The notes under the pieces are model-generated. The model ran no database searches, was not told where the DNA came from, and saw only the letters and a list, made by a program, of their open reading frames with translations. From the NCBI GenBank assembly GCA_016190245.1, contig JACPQY010000083.1:1-64000 (forward strand): DNA of 64,000 nucleotides, written 5' to 3'. This document shows, piece by piece, positions 51,641-60,523 of this stretch. The DNA is from Nitrospirota bacterium. GTDB lineage: Bacteria > JACPQY01. Position numbers and translations under genes: made by a program. Positions within the stretch are counted from its first letter, which is position 1, and every line of letters begins with the position of its first letter.

Positions 51641-54610
51641 TCAGTCGCAGGTCTTCCCGTCTGCGCGGCGGATGTCGGGGGCGATGTTCGGAGGGGTCCA
51701 GCCGTCGCCCTCGAGATCGAGATAGATCGGACCCGTCACGGCGAACGGAATGGCGCCGGGATAGACGGGATCGAGCGTGTTGGCCGCCTCCGTGCCCGCC
51801 CGCGCCCGGGCCTCGATGTTGTACCAACTGTCCACTTTCGGATTGACGAGGGACCCTGAACAGTCGTAGCGAACCACGTTGCTTCCTGCGCCCACGGCAC
51901 ACCCGAGCTTCGAAGCGTCGGCCGTTGAATACAGAACCTTTCCGTTCTCGTTCACCCGGAAGTCCAGGGGGCCCATCCAGCTCGGCGCAAGGATCTGAAA
52001 ACTGAGCCCGGCAAAGCGAGCCTTGACCGTCTCCCCAATCCCCTTGCGGTTGCCGAAGGAGTCGGTGGCCTCGGCCCGGATGAAGGGCCCGCCGGAGATC
52101 ACGATATTGCCCCTCTTGATGGCCGCGGCCAGTGCGTCCCCATTGAAGGCCGGCACGTTGGCCACGGACGGCTCCACGCCGATGTAGGTTCGACCGTATC
52201 CCGGCTCGTCGTCCAGCCGCTGGTGGCTGTCACTCACGCCGACGCCCCCGACCGCCCGCCCGAAGTTGAGGTGCCCATACCAGATCGTGAGCTCGCTGTT
52301 CCAGTTGTCCTTGCCCTTCCCGTTGATGATCTCCATGAGATCGTAGTCGGCGGAATACTTCGGATCGGCCGCCGTGTTCGCGGCCGGGTCGTACTGCCGC
52401 CAGCAGAAATAGCCGTCGTCGCCGCCGTGATTGATCTGCACCAGCTTGGCCTGAAGTTTCTCCCGCGCGTACTTGAAGATGCGAGCCGGATCCCACTCGG
52501 GTTTCCACCAAGGCGGAGCGCCTGCGTTGACCACGCCGCCGAGCGGGACGACCGGGAAGGGATTGAAGTGGCCGTTGAACTCCTTGGGTTCGCCGTTCAC
52601 CTCGCCGAATCCCGCCGTCGAGATCTCCACGCTGGGAAACGCCACGATCCGCTCCTTGAGCCCGAGTGCGTCGAGGATGCTCCCGTAGTCGGTCACGATG
52701 TCGTGGTCGCTCGAGGCGAAGGCGAAGAGCCCTTCGGCGAGGTTCGTGATGACGGAATCCTCCACGCGCGTCTCCCCGTGGTTGCTCGGTGCGGCGTGAC
52801 GGTGGGAATCTATCGAGACGTAGACCCACTTGCCGCTCATGTCCTTGAGCTCGATCGCGCGCTTAAGCGTGAAGGTGAGATCGTAGGACTGGCCACCTTC
52901 GAAGGTGAGCGTCTGGCTGTCCGTTTCGTACTCGAACCCCTGGGATGCCGTCACGACGTACTCGCCGACTTCGATCTGGGTCTGAAAACTCCCGTCCGTC
53001 GTCCAAACGACTTTCTCCGTATTGGGGTACGGCGTCTTTACCCAGAGCTTCGCGCGCCGCTTGGCCTCCTCTTCGTCCACCTTTGGCGACTTGGCGTAGC
53101 GGAAACTGATCTTTGAGGGGAGCGCGGTCCCTTGGGAATCCTTGACCGTCCCCTTGAGGGCGGCAGCGGGTTTGACAGCGAGATCCTGCGTCGCGCCGCC
53201 GCCCGCCGGAACGTTCACGGCCGCCTCCTCGCTTGCCCCGTATCCAAGGGCGAGGCGGCTCACGAAGGAATAGCCGGGCGGGTACATGATGTCTTCCCCC
53301 TCGCCGTCGCCGGTTGCGACCACACGCCAGTCACCCGCCGAGAGATTCATGGAGTAGGCCCCGTCGGAGTCGGACACGGCCATGGAGCCGTACTTCCCCT
53401 CAGAGTCCAGAGCGTGAACGCGGGCGCCGGCCACGGCCGGTCCGCCCTCCCCGGCGCGAACGGTGCCCGAGAGCGTGCCCATTTCCGCCCCTGCCCCCTC
53501 CAGCCGCGACGCGTTCACTTCCGCCACGTCTTTTCCCACCGCGAGATAGCGCACGAAGGTCTTCTCCTCGCCCGGCTCCAGCTCGATCGCGGCCGTGTAA
53601 GCTGCGTAGATCATGAAGTCGCCGGTAGTGCCGGGCCCGACCAGCACGTTGATCGGCTCGCCCCCACCTTGAAAGTAGCCGTACGCCACCTCGTTGCGCT
53701 CGCCGACGGCCCCGAGCATCGCCGTGGTATTGGACGGTGTCTCTGCGCCCGCCGTCAGGAGGCTGACGATCCCCGGGATGTTCGTGATCTCCTTCCGGTC
53801 GAATCCCACACCGAGCATGTAGGGATCGGCTGCGTGGTCGGTGAAGATGAGGGCGTCGCCCACGGTGCGCTTGAGCGTCTCGGTCCCCGCCAGGGTGGCC
53901 ACTGCCCGGCGCAACGCCAGCCGCTCAGGCCCACCAAAGAACGTCTGGAGCATTTGGAGCAAGGAGGTGATCTCGATCGGCCGCGGCCAGTGCTCGCTCC
54001 CACCGTTCTTCACCACCGTTTCGATCTTGAGGGCGTTCTTGGAGGGCTCGAGAATGTAGCGCGTCGTCACTTCCAGCTTTTGAGAGCGGGAGAGATCGAG
54101 AGCCGTGAAGAGCGACGCCAACCCACCCGCCGTGGCTCCCAAGGCGGCCGCAAACTCCACTGTGCCATCGCTCCCCGTGGCTTCCACGATGGCCGCCCGC
54201 CCCGGCCCCCCGGCATCCACCACTTTCACTTTCTTGACCTCGTGCAGGCGCAAGAGCCCGAAGATCGGCGAGTGCTCCTTGATCATGTCCTGCCCCGGCT
54301 CGCCCTCCGGCCGAACGAGATCGGCGTCCACGATGGCGCCGCCGTTCTGGACGTAGCCGTCCGACGGTTTCTCGTTGTGAATCACGAAGGCCACCCGCTC
54401 GTTGTAGATCTTGAAGTCGCCCACCGCCGACTCGGCGGCCGGCCCACCCACGAGCGCCGCGTCGCTCGTGATAAGGCCCGCGCGGACTTCGCCCGGTTGC
54501 GCGGCCTGGGCCGTATCTATAGTGGGCACCGCGGTCTCGCCATCGCCGTCGCCGTTGCAGGCCGCGACGGCGAGCGTCAGAAAGGTCCCGATCAGCCTCC
54601 GGCTCGTCAC
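51641..54610 (-). CDS. CehA/PHP-type metallohydrolase lipoprotein, large
   Basis: About 989 residues from the GTG at 54610, which begins a lipoprotein signal (RRLIGTFLTLAVAAC). The N-terminal ~430 residues are beta-rich and unrecognised. Two carboxypeptidase-regulatory-like beta sandwiches follow (TLSGTVRAGEGGPAVAGARV and ALKGTVKDSQGTALPSKISF). A PHP-type metal-dependent hydrolase domain (YVSIDSHRHAAPSNHGETRV, FAFASSDHDIV, LVQINHGG, VGVSDSHQ) resembles CehA/McbA carbaryl hydrolases. It is an outer-membrane or periplasmic hydrolase; the substrate is unknown. The promoter is leaderless-type. Confidence 0.8.
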   Translation of the reverse strand: MTSRRLIGTFLTLAVAACNGDGDGETAVPTIDTAQAAQPGEVRAGLITSDAALVGGPAAESAVGDFKIYNERVAFVIHNEKPSDGYVQNGGAIVDADLVRPEGEPGQDMIKEHSPIFGLLRLHEVKKVKVVDAGGPGRAAIVEATGSDGTVEFAAALGATAGGLASLFTALDLSRSQKLEVTTRYILEPSKNALKIETVVKNGGSEHWPRPIEITSLLQMLQTFFGGPERLALRRAVATLAGTETLKRTVGDALIFTDHAADPYMLGVGFDRKEITNIPGIVSLLTAGAETPSNTTAMLGAVGERNEVAYGYFQGGGEPINVLVGPGTTGDFMIYAAYTAAIELEPGEEKTFVRYLAVGKDVAEVNASRLEGAGAEMGTLSGTVRAGEGGPAVAGARVHALDSEGKYGSMAVSDSDGAYSMNLSAGDWRVVATGDGEGEDIMYPPGYSFVSRLALGYGASEEAAVNVPAGGGATQDLAVKPAAALKGTVKDSQGTALPSKISFRYAKSPKVDEEEAKRRAKLWVKTPYPNTEKVVWTTDGSFQTQIEVGEYVVTASQGFEYETDSQTLTFEGGQSYDLTFTLKRAIELKDMSGKWVYVSIDSHRHAAPSNHGETRVEDSVITNLAEGLFAFASSDHDIVTDYGSILDALGLKERIVAFPSVEISTAGFGEVNGEPKEFNGHFNPFPVVPLGGVVNAGAPPWWKPEWDPARIFKYAREKLQAKLVQINHGGDDGYFCWRQYDPAANTAADPKYSADYDLMEIINGKGKDNWNSELTIWYGHLNFGRAVGGVGVSDSHQRLDDEPGYGRTYIGVEPSVANVPAFNGDALAAAIKRGNIVISGGPFIRAEATDSFGNRKGIGETVKARFAGLSFQILAPSWMGPLDFRVNENGKVLYSTADASKLGCAVGAGSNVVRYDCSGSLVNPKVDSWYNIEARARAGTEAANTLDPVYPGAIPFAVTGPIYLDLEGDGWTPPNIAPDIRRADGKTCD

Positions 54611-54617
54611 GTGTCGG

Positions 54618-54646
54618 ATACTAACTCTGCCCGCGCGAAGCGTCCA
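54618..54646 (-). promoter_or_regulatory. Promoter of CehA-like gene
   Basis: Minus strand: -35 TGGACG (54641-54646), 17-bp spacer, -10 TAGTAT (54618-54623). The predicted start is at about 54611, one base before the GTG at 54610. Confidence 0.5.
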
Positions 54647-54669
54647 CCAGGCGACGCAGGAGCCCCCGC

Positions 54670-55992
54670 TCACCCGCCCCGGCGCTCTCCAATCGGCACG
54701 TAGGAGCGCTGATCCGGGCCCGTGTACACCTGGCGCGGGCGCGCGATCTTCTGCTCCGCGTCGGTCAGCATCTCCTCCCATTGGGCCAGCCAGCCGGGCG
54801 TGCGCCCGATGGCAAAGAGGACAGGGATCATCGAGACCGGGAACCCCATGGACTGGTAGATGAGGCCCGAGTAGAAGTGGACGGTGGGGAACAGCCGGCG
54901 CGAGACGAAGTAGTCGTCGTTCAGGGCGAGCCGTTCGATTTCGAGCGCGATGTCGAGCAACGGGTTCTTCCCCGTGACTTCGAAGACTTCGTCGGCGAGC
55001 TTGCGGACAATCTTCGCGCGCGGATCGTAGTTGCGGTAGACACGGTGCCCGAACCCCCAGAGGAGCTCCTCACCGGTCTTCACGCGCCGGATGAAATCGG
55101 GGACGCGATCCCGGGAGCCGATCTGCGTGAGCATCCTGACCACGCCCTCGTCGGCGCTCCCCTGGAGTTGGCCGTAGAGCGCCGCGCAGCCGCCGGCGAT
55201 GGCGGAATACGGGTCCGCGTGCGAGCTCCCGATTCCGCGCACGGCCGTCGTGCTGCAATTCTGCTCGTTGTCCGCATGGAGCACGAACAGGCTGTCCAGC
55301 ACCCTTTCGAACACCGGGTCTGGACGATAGCCGTGATCGCCGACGTTGAACATCATGTTGAGCAGATTGCCGGCATAGGAAAGGTCATCGCCAGGGTAGA
55401 CATAGGGAAGACCTGCGGCGTGGCGGTAGGCAAACGCTGCGAGCGTGGGCATTTTCGCCAGGACCCGAACCATGTGGCGCCGGCGCTCAGCCGGATCGCG
55501 AATCTTCTTCGCCTCGGGGTAGAACGTGGATAGCCCCGCCACCGTACCGACAAGAATGCCCATAGGGTGCGCGTCGTGGCGGAAGCCGTCTATGAATTTC
55601 TTCAGGTTCTCGTGGATGAAGGCGTGCGACAGAACGTCGCCGGTCCAGGCTTTCAGTTCCGCGCGGCTCGGGAGCTCTCCATGGATGAGAAGGTAGGCCG
55701 TCTCGAGAAACGTGCTGTGGGTCGCCAGTTCCTCGATGGGGTATCCGCGATAGCGAAGGATGCCTCGTTCCCCATCGAGAAACGTGATCCGGCTTCGGCA
55801 CGAGGCGGTGTTGGAGAACGCCGGGTCGTAGCACATGAGCCCAAAGTCATCCTCCGAGACTTTGAGTTTCCGCAGTTCGCCGGCGGGAATGCCCGCGCTT
55901 CGATCGGGGTAGGTGCCGTACTGGATGGGGATTTCAATGGCTTTTCCGGTCCTGTTGTCCCGGATCGTCAACGTGTCCTTGCGATCGGTCAT
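54670..55992 (-). CDS. Citrate synthase homologue lacking two catalytic residues
   Basis: 440 residues from the ATG at 55992. Citrate-synthase fold throughout: GLMCYDPAF, GILRYRGYPIEELA, LHADNEQNCSTTAVRGIGSS, LLWGFGHRVY, AIGRTPGWLAQW, RPRQVYTG. In E. coli GltA the catalytic residues are His264 (GPxHGGA), His305 (GHxxY) and Asp362 (NVDFYSG). Here the first segment reads YGQLQGSADE (His to Gln) and the third reads TVHFYSG (Asp to His); only the second His remains. The oxaloacetate-binding Args appear kept. The reaction may differ, or the protein may be regulatory. No frame problem. Confidence 0.85.
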   Translation of the reverse strand: MTDRKDTLTIRDNRTGKAIEIPIQYGTYPDRSAGIPAGELRKLKVSEDDFGLMCYDPAFSNTASCRSRITFLDGERGILRYRGYPIEELATHSTFLETAYLLIHGELPSRAELKAWTGDVLSHAFIHENLKKFIDGFRHDAHPMGILVGTVAGLSTFYPEAKKIRDPAERRRHMVRVLAKMPTLAAFAYRHAAGLPYVYPGDDLSYAGNLLNMMFNVGDHGYRPDPVFERVLDSLFVLHADNEQNCSTTAVRGIGSSHADPYSAIAGGCAALYGQLQGSADEGVVRMLTQIGSRDRVPDFIRRVKTGEELLWGFGHRVYRNYDPRAKIVRKLADEVFEVTGKNPLLDIALEIERLALNDDYFVSRRLFPTVHFYSGLIYQSMGFPVSMIPVLFAIGRTPGWLAQWEEMLTDAEQKIARPRQVYTGPDQRSYVPIGERRGG

Positions 55993-56054
55993 GGTCGGCA
56001 ACGTGTCTCTTCTACCCCCCGCGGCTTGACGAATCAACCTCTTTCCGATGGGGT

Positions 56055-56285
56055 ATGCGGCTAGTGAAGCTGACCGTTCTCGCGAAGCCCGGCGCGCGCG
56101 AAACCCGCGTGGAGCGCGTGGACGAAAGGACGGTCCGCGTCTGGGTCCGGGAGCGCCCGGAAGGGGGCGAGGCCAACCGTGCCATCGTCCGGGCGCTGGC
56201 CGTATTCATGGATGTCGCTCCATCACGACTGACGATCCTCTCAGGCCACACCTCCCGCCGGAAGATCATTCAGGTCGGGGACTAG
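56055..56285 (+). CDS. DUF167/YggU family protein
   Basis: 76 residues: VLAKPGARETRVERVDE, RPEGGEANRAIVRALAVFMD, LSGHTSRRKII. Small conserved protein of unknown function. Divergent from the citrate synthase homologue with about 60 bp between. Confidence 0.9.
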   Translation: MRLVKLTVLAKPGARETRVERVDERTVRVWVRERPEGGEANRAIVRALAVFMDVAPSRLTILSGHTSRRKIIQVGD

Positions 56286-56349
56286 CCCTCCGAAGAAGAC
56301 TCCGCGGCGAGCGAACCCGACCCTCCCCGCTTATGCACGGCCCTCCGCA

Positions 56350-57459
56350 CTACACCAACTTTTCCAAATACCGCGCGGCCGGCGCGACGCGGATCCCCTC
56401 CGGGCTCACGTAGTCCTTCGTGCCCGTCGCGGAAATCTGCCAGGCCTCCGCCTGGGGAAACCTCGCCTTCAAGTACTTCAGACCCGTCGCGAGGGGTGCG
56501 TCGGACCATTTCGCTTCAATCAGGGCCAGAGGCCGCCCCCCCTCCAGGATGACGAAATCCACTTCGCGGCCGTCCACATCCCGAAAATAGCGCAAGTCCA
56601 AGTCGCGCCCTCGGGAGTCCGACTCGAAGTGCACCCCCTTGAGAAGGTGCATGGCCACCAGGTTCTCGAACCGCTCGCCCTCCCGCGGAACGAGGCTCCA
56701 GTCGAACTGATAGTGCTTGCGCTCCTTCTTGACCGCCCTCAAGCGCGGCGCGCCAAACGGCGGCAGGCGGACAATGGCGTACAGACGCTCCAGGATGTCG
56801 AGCCACGTCGAGACGGTCTTGTGGCTGACCTGGAGATCCTCGCACAAGGCGTTGACCGAGAGGGGGCTGCCGACGAGTTCGGGCAGCCTCAGCATCAGCA
56901 GCTCGATCCTTCCCAGGTCCTGCACTCTCTCAAGGCTCACCAAATCGTCGCGGATCAGGCGTGTGCGATACTCGCGCGACCATCTTCGGGCCTGCGTCTC
57001 CGAGCCGCCCAGGAACGGTTCAGGGAAACCCCCAAGCCTCAGCAAGTCCTTCAGGGTGTGTCCTCCTTTCGCCCCGAGCTCCGCCAGGGACAAGGGGTGC
57101 AGGCGCAGGAGGTGGTACCGACCCTGGAGGGACTCCCCTCCAAATCGGTAGAAATCGAGTCGGGCGCTCCCCGTGACCAGGATCTTCACGTGTTCACCCC
57201 GCAGGTCGTACAATCCCTTCAGGTAGTTGCGCCAAGCCCGGTACTTGTGGATCTCGTCGAACACGAGCAGCGGGGCATCGGGCAGTTCCCGCTTGAGGAT
57301 CCTCTCCCGGTGCTCCGCCGCGTCCCAGTTCAGGTATCCGCCCCGGTTGCGCAGCACCTGCAGCGCCAACGTGGTCTTGCCGACCTGCCGGGGTCCCGCC
57401 ACGAACACCATCTTGCGCCGAAGGTCTCGGCGAACCTGCCCGAGAAGGTATCTCTCCAT
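56350..57459 (-). CDS. AAA ATPase with DUF4143 domain
   Basis: 369 residues. Walker A GPRQVGKTTLALQ, Walker B LLVFDEIHKYRAW, sensor-1 LVTGSARLDFYR, then the C-terminal DUF4143 domain (SVNALCEDLQVSHKTVSTWLDILERLY, DLRYFRDVDGREVDFVILEG). The last segment resembles a nuclease fold (VDFVI...LIEAKW, D and E-x-K). A widely scattered accessory family, possibly defence-related. Confidence 0.88.
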   Translation of the reverse strand: MERYLLGQVRRDLRRKMVFVAGPRQVGKTTLALQVLRNRGGYLNWDAAEHRERILKRELPDAPLLVFDEIHKYRAWRNYLKGLYDLRGEHVKILVTGSARLDFYRFGGESLQGRYHLLRLHPLSLAELGAKGGHTLKDLLRLGGFPEPFLGGSETQARRWSREYRTRLIRDDLVSLERVQDLGRIELLMLRLPELVGSPLSVNALCEDLQVSHKTVSTWLDILERLYAIVRLPPFGAPRLRAVKKERKHYQFDWSLVPREGERFENLVAMHLLKGVHFESDSRGRDLDLRYFRDVDGREVDFVILEGGRPLALIEAKWSDAPLATGLKYLKARFPQAEAWQISATGTKDYVSPEGIRVAPAARYLEKLV

Positions 57460-57641
57460 TTCCCGAGCATACGGGCATTTTCACCTTCAGTCAAAAGGCC
57501 ACGCTCCTCTTTTCGACCCTTGTGGAAAATACCCGCACAGCTCGGCCCCGTGCCGGCCCCTCCCACCCGCCCGTGGGCCATCGAGGCCCCGCCCCCGCCA
57601 CAGGGAGCGCCGTCCGCTGCCTGGCCTCGTCCGCGCATGCG

Positions 57642-57671
57642 TTGACAGACATAAGTCGTAATGCGTAAATA
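57642..57671 (+). promoter_or_regulatory. Promoter of RHH-MazF pair
   Basis: -35 TTGACA (57642-57647), 18-bp spacer, -10 TAAATA (57666-57671). The predicted start is at 57678, the A of the ATG. Confidence 0.6.
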
Positions 57672-57677
57672 TGCTAT

Positions 57678-57896
57678 ATGAGAATCACGCTCTCCATACC
57701 CGATCAGGTTGCCAAGCGTTTCCAGTCGGCCGTGCCACCGCGGCAAAGGTCGCGGCTCGTGACCGAGTTGATCGCCCGGGAACTGAGGCGCAAGACCCAC
57801 GCCTTGGAGGCGGCATGCAAGGCCGCCAACCGAGACAAGACGGTGGAGAAAGAGATTGACCAGTGGCAAGCCTTTGAGGATGGGACCGGAGATTGA
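57678..57896 (+). CDS. MazE-like RHH antitoxin
   Basis: 72 residues. RHH strand and helix (RITLSIPDQVAKRFQSAV, RSRLVTELIARELRRK), then an acidic tail (EKEIDQWQAFEDGTGD) to bind the toxin. The ATG coincides with the predicted transcription start, so it is leaderless. 4-nt overlap with the toxin gene. Confidence 0.82.
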   Translation: MRITLSIPDQVAKRFQSAVPPRQRSRLVTELIARELRRKTHALEAACKAANRDKTVEKEIDQWQAFEDGTGD

Positions 57897-58228
57897 ACAC
57901 GACTGGAATCCGACGCGGCGACATCTGGTGGGTCAACCTCGATCCCACCCAGGGATCGGAGATCAAGAAGACGAGACCTTGCTTGGTCCTGACCTCGGAC
58001 ACGCTGAATCGTTTGCGCAAGACCGTCGTCGTCATCCCGCTCTCGACGGCCGCCAAGTCCCATCCCCCCATCACGATTCCGATAGCGTGCAAAGACCGGC
58101 CCACCGTCGCGATTATGGATCAGGTGCGCGCCGTGGGGAAACATCGCCTCCGGACCCGGATCGAGTCCGCATCCGCCGAGGCCATGAATTCCGTCGGAAA
58201 GGCCCTCTCCACCATCCTGGAGCTCTGA
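57893..58228 (+). CDS. mazF: MazF/PemK toxin
   Basis: 111 residues from a TTG overlapping the antitoxin stop. GIRRGDIWWVNLDPTQGSE, RPCLVLTSDTLNRLRKTVVV, AIMDQVRAVGKHRL: full MazF/PemK mRNA endonuclease. Same toxin family as, but a different branch from, the integron cassette copy at 18594. Confidence 0.93.
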   Translation: MNTTGIRRGDIWWVNLDPTQGSEIKKTRPCLVLTSDTLNRLRKTVVVIPLSTAAKSHPPITIPIACKDRPTVAIMDQVRAVGKHRLRTRIESASAEAMNSVGKALSTILEL

Positions 58229-58456
58229 GCCCGCTTTCGGAGGCCCCTTCTCCACGCCTCTCGGTCGCCGATAGGGATAGCCACCTGTTTCGGCCTGAAC
58301 TCCATCGTGGTGGTTCAAGAATCAAGGTCTGACCCTCATTCCACAAGGGCCTCCGTGTTCTCCGCGACCCAACCTCGACCCCCAAAGTGGGCGGATTTTC
58401 GGATTGACGGAAATGCGGAACCGTGGGATACTGCGGGAGGAAGAAGAGTGGAAGGC

Positions 58457-58738
58457 ATGAACACCAGACAGGTGGCTCTTGGAAAGCGCAATCAGATCAC
58501 ACTGCCGCGGGAGTTCACCCCGAAGGGAATCTCCTTGTTCCAATGCGAAAAACAGGAGGACGGCACCATCCTGCTGGTTCCCCAGGTGACCGTGCCGGCC
58601 AACCAGGCGTACTTCTGGTCCAAGCGGTGGCAGGAGGGAGAGGACGGCGCCTCGGAGGATATCCGCGCCGGGAGGTTGCGCAGGCACGGCTCCGCGCGTG
58701 AGTTGATCGGGCGGCTCGATCGAAAGCGTGGGGCGTGA
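58457..58738 (+). CDS. AbrB-type antitoxin
   Basis: 93 residues from the ATG at 58457. N-terminal swapped-hairpin-like AbrB motif (ALGKRNQITLPREFTPKG), then a Trp/Arg-rich tail (FWSKRWQEGEDGASEDIRAG). AbrB antitoxins often pair with RelE/ParE or PIN toxins. Here a ParE-like frame follows at once. At about 58316-58336 a CAAGGTCTGACCC motif resembles RAYT-associated REPs. Confidence 0.72.
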   Translation: MNTRQVALGKRNQITLPREFTPKGISLFQCEKQEDGTILLVPQVTVPANQAYFWSKRWQEGEDGASEDIRAGRLRRHGSARELIGRLDRKRGA

Positions 58739-58741
58739 CAC

Positions 58742-59035
58742 CTGGCTGTCCGGTTCAGGCTGGTCACTACGGAACATTTCGAAAAGCAGGCAACTGGACT
58801 TCCGGACCCGGTGTACAGACAACTCAAGAGCAAGCTTCGCTTCCTCGAGACCAATCCGAGACACCCGTCCTTGGAATCCCACGCGGTAGAACGCACAACC
58901 GGGGACTTCGGCGGGAAAGTATTCGAATCGTACGTCACTGAAAAGTACCGGATGACGTGGGAGTATGGGCCCTCCAAGGGCGAAATCACGCTTCGGAACG
59001 TGGATAACCACGATGAGTGTTTGAAGCGTCCATAG
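58742..59035 (+). CDS. ParE/RelE-like toxin, unusual start codon
   Basis: 97 residues if read from CTG at 58742, 3 nt after the antitoxin stop: VRFRLVTTEHFEKQATGLPD forms the first strand and helix, then LKSKLRFLETNPRHPSLE, KVFESYVTEKYRMTWEY and ITLRNVDNHDECLK. The domain is complete only if it starts at CTG or an adjacent non-standard codon; the first ATG/GTG (58811) removes the N-terminal strand. Otherwise it may be a decayed toxin. Confidence 0.6.
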   Translation: MAVRFRLVTTEHFEKQATGLPDPVYRQLKSKLRFLETNPRHPSLESHAVERTTGDFGGKVFESYVTEKYRMTWEYGPSKGEITLRNVDNHDECLKRP

Positions 59036-59116
59036 TAAAGTCTGCGGCGTAGTTCTTGCCCCTGTCGAATGATGTCACCCCGCCCCGGTCTGGGCGGGCG
59101 CGAGGCGCAACGCACA

Positions 59117-60340
59117 TCACAGCGTGATCTGGCTGAGTTGAAGGATGGGCAGGAGGATCGAGAGGAGCAGGAAGACGATCACACCGGCCATCACGACGAT
59201 CATCATGGGCTCGAGGAGCGTCACGAGGCCGTTGATCTTCGTCTCCGTTTCGAGTTCGTAGCTCTGCGCCACCTTGAGGAGCATCTCCTCGAGGGCGCCG
59301 CTGCGCTCCCCCACCGCCACCATGTGGATGAGGATCGGCGGGAAGAGGCGGCTCTGGCGCAACGGCTCGTGCAGCGAAGCCCCCTCGGACACGCGCTTGC
59401 GCGCCTCGTCAATCGCCCCTTCCAGGATGATGTTGTTCACGACCGGCTTGGAGATTTCGAGGGCCTGGAGGATCGTGACGCCGCTCGAAAGCAGCGTGCT
59501 CAGCGTGCGGGAGAAACGCGCCACCGCGAGGTTGCGGAGGATCTTTCCGAAGAGCGGGAGCATAAGGAGGAAACGATCCACCATCAACCGGCCTCGATGC
59601 GTGCGGCGGAACCGGCGCAGCGACTCGACCCCGGCCGCCACCGCGATCACAGCCACCCACCAGAACCGGCTGAATGCCCGCGATAGCGTGAGCAACACCC
59701 GCGTCATAAGCGGGAGCGTCATCTCCATCTCCTCGAAGATCGTCAGGATCCGCGGGAGGAGAAACGTGAAGATCAGGAAAATGAAGACGGTGCCCACCGC
59801 CGTCATGAACACGGGGTAGTACATGGCCTTCTTCACGCGGTTCTGCACGGCAACCTGGTTCTCGAGGAACTCCGCGAGGCGCAGCAGAACCGAGTCCAAC
59901 GCTCCGCTGGCCTCCCCCGAGCGCACCATGTTCACGTAGAGCAGGTTGAAGATCTGGGGGAAAACCTGGAGCGAATCCGCCAGCGATTTTCCTTCGTTCA
60001 CGCTCTGGCGCACCTGCGTGAGTGTCTTCTTCATGCGCGCCTCGTCCACCTGTTCGATGAGGGCCGTCAGGGACTCGAATACCGTGAGTCCAGCCCCCAG
60101 GAGGGTGGCCAACTGCCGGGTGATGGCGGCGACTTCCTGGATGTTCACTCTCCTGAACGGCAGCGAGATCCCTTTGCTCAGCAGGGGCCGGACCTCCCTC
60201 AGGAGTCCCTCACGCAACTCCGTAGCATAGACGCCGTCGCGCTTGAGCTTGAGGCGGGCCACGCGGGCGGTGTCGGCCTCGACGACGCCGGACATCGTCT
60301 TGCCGTCTTCGCGGTATCCCCGGTATTCGAAAAGGGGCAT
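59117..60340 (-). CDS. gspF: Type II secretion / type IV pilus inner membrane protein GspF
   Basis: 407 residues. Two T2SF repeats (ATLLGAGLTVFESLTALIEQ and LSTLLSSGVTILQALEIS) with membrane helices near 170-195, 220-240 and the C-terminus (IVVMAGVIVFLLLSILLPIL). Platform protein that GspE acts on. It is transcribed after gspE with a 183-bp repeat-filled spacer. Confidence 0.93.
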   Translation of the reverse strand: MPLFEYRGYREDGKTMSGVVEADTARVARLKLKRDGVYATELREGLLREVRPLLSKGISLPFRRVNIQEVAAITRQLATLLGAGLTVFESLTALIEQVDEARMKKTLTQVRQSVNEGKSLADSLQVFPQIFNLLYVNMVRSGEASGALDSVLLRLAEFLENQVAVQNRVKKAMYYPVFMTAVGTVFIFLIFTFLLPRILTIFEEMEMTLPLMTRVLLTLSRAFSRFWWVAVIAVAAGVESLRRFRRTHRGRLMVDRFLLMLPLFGKILRNLAVARFSRTLSTLLSSGVTILQALEISKPVVNNIILEGAIDEARKRVSEGASLHEPLRQSRLFPPILIHMVAVGERSGALEEMLLKVAQSYELETETKINGLVTLLEPMMIVVMAGVIVFLLLSILLPILQLSQITL

Positions 60341-60344
60341 CAGG

Positions 60345-60520
60345 ATCGGGAGGCGGCAGTCGGGAGGCGGCAGTCGGAGAAGCCGTGAAGCCGGGAGGAC
60401 GGGAGGCGGGAGGCGTCGAAAAGCGAGACCGGGAGGTCGGGAGATCGTGAAGACGAGGGAGACTGAGCCGCCGGTTCGACCCCGTGCTTTCTCACGATTT
60501 CACGACCTCACGATTCCGCA
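60345..60520. repeat. GGGAGGCGGCAGTC and CGTGAA-type repeats between gspE and gspF
   Basis: Near-tandem units GGGAGGCGGCAGTC (two), GGGAGGACGGGAGGCGGGAGGC, then GATCGTGAAGAC opposed by CACGATTTCACGACCTCACG, an imperfect palindrome. Irregular spacing rules out CRISPR. Inserted within the operon. Confidence 0.45.
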
Positions 60521-60523
60521 ACG

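Noticed and set aside
60345-60520. Possible CRISPR-like array between gspE and gspF
   Set aside because: Units differ in length and sequence and lack regular spacers; they look like degenerate palindromic repeats.
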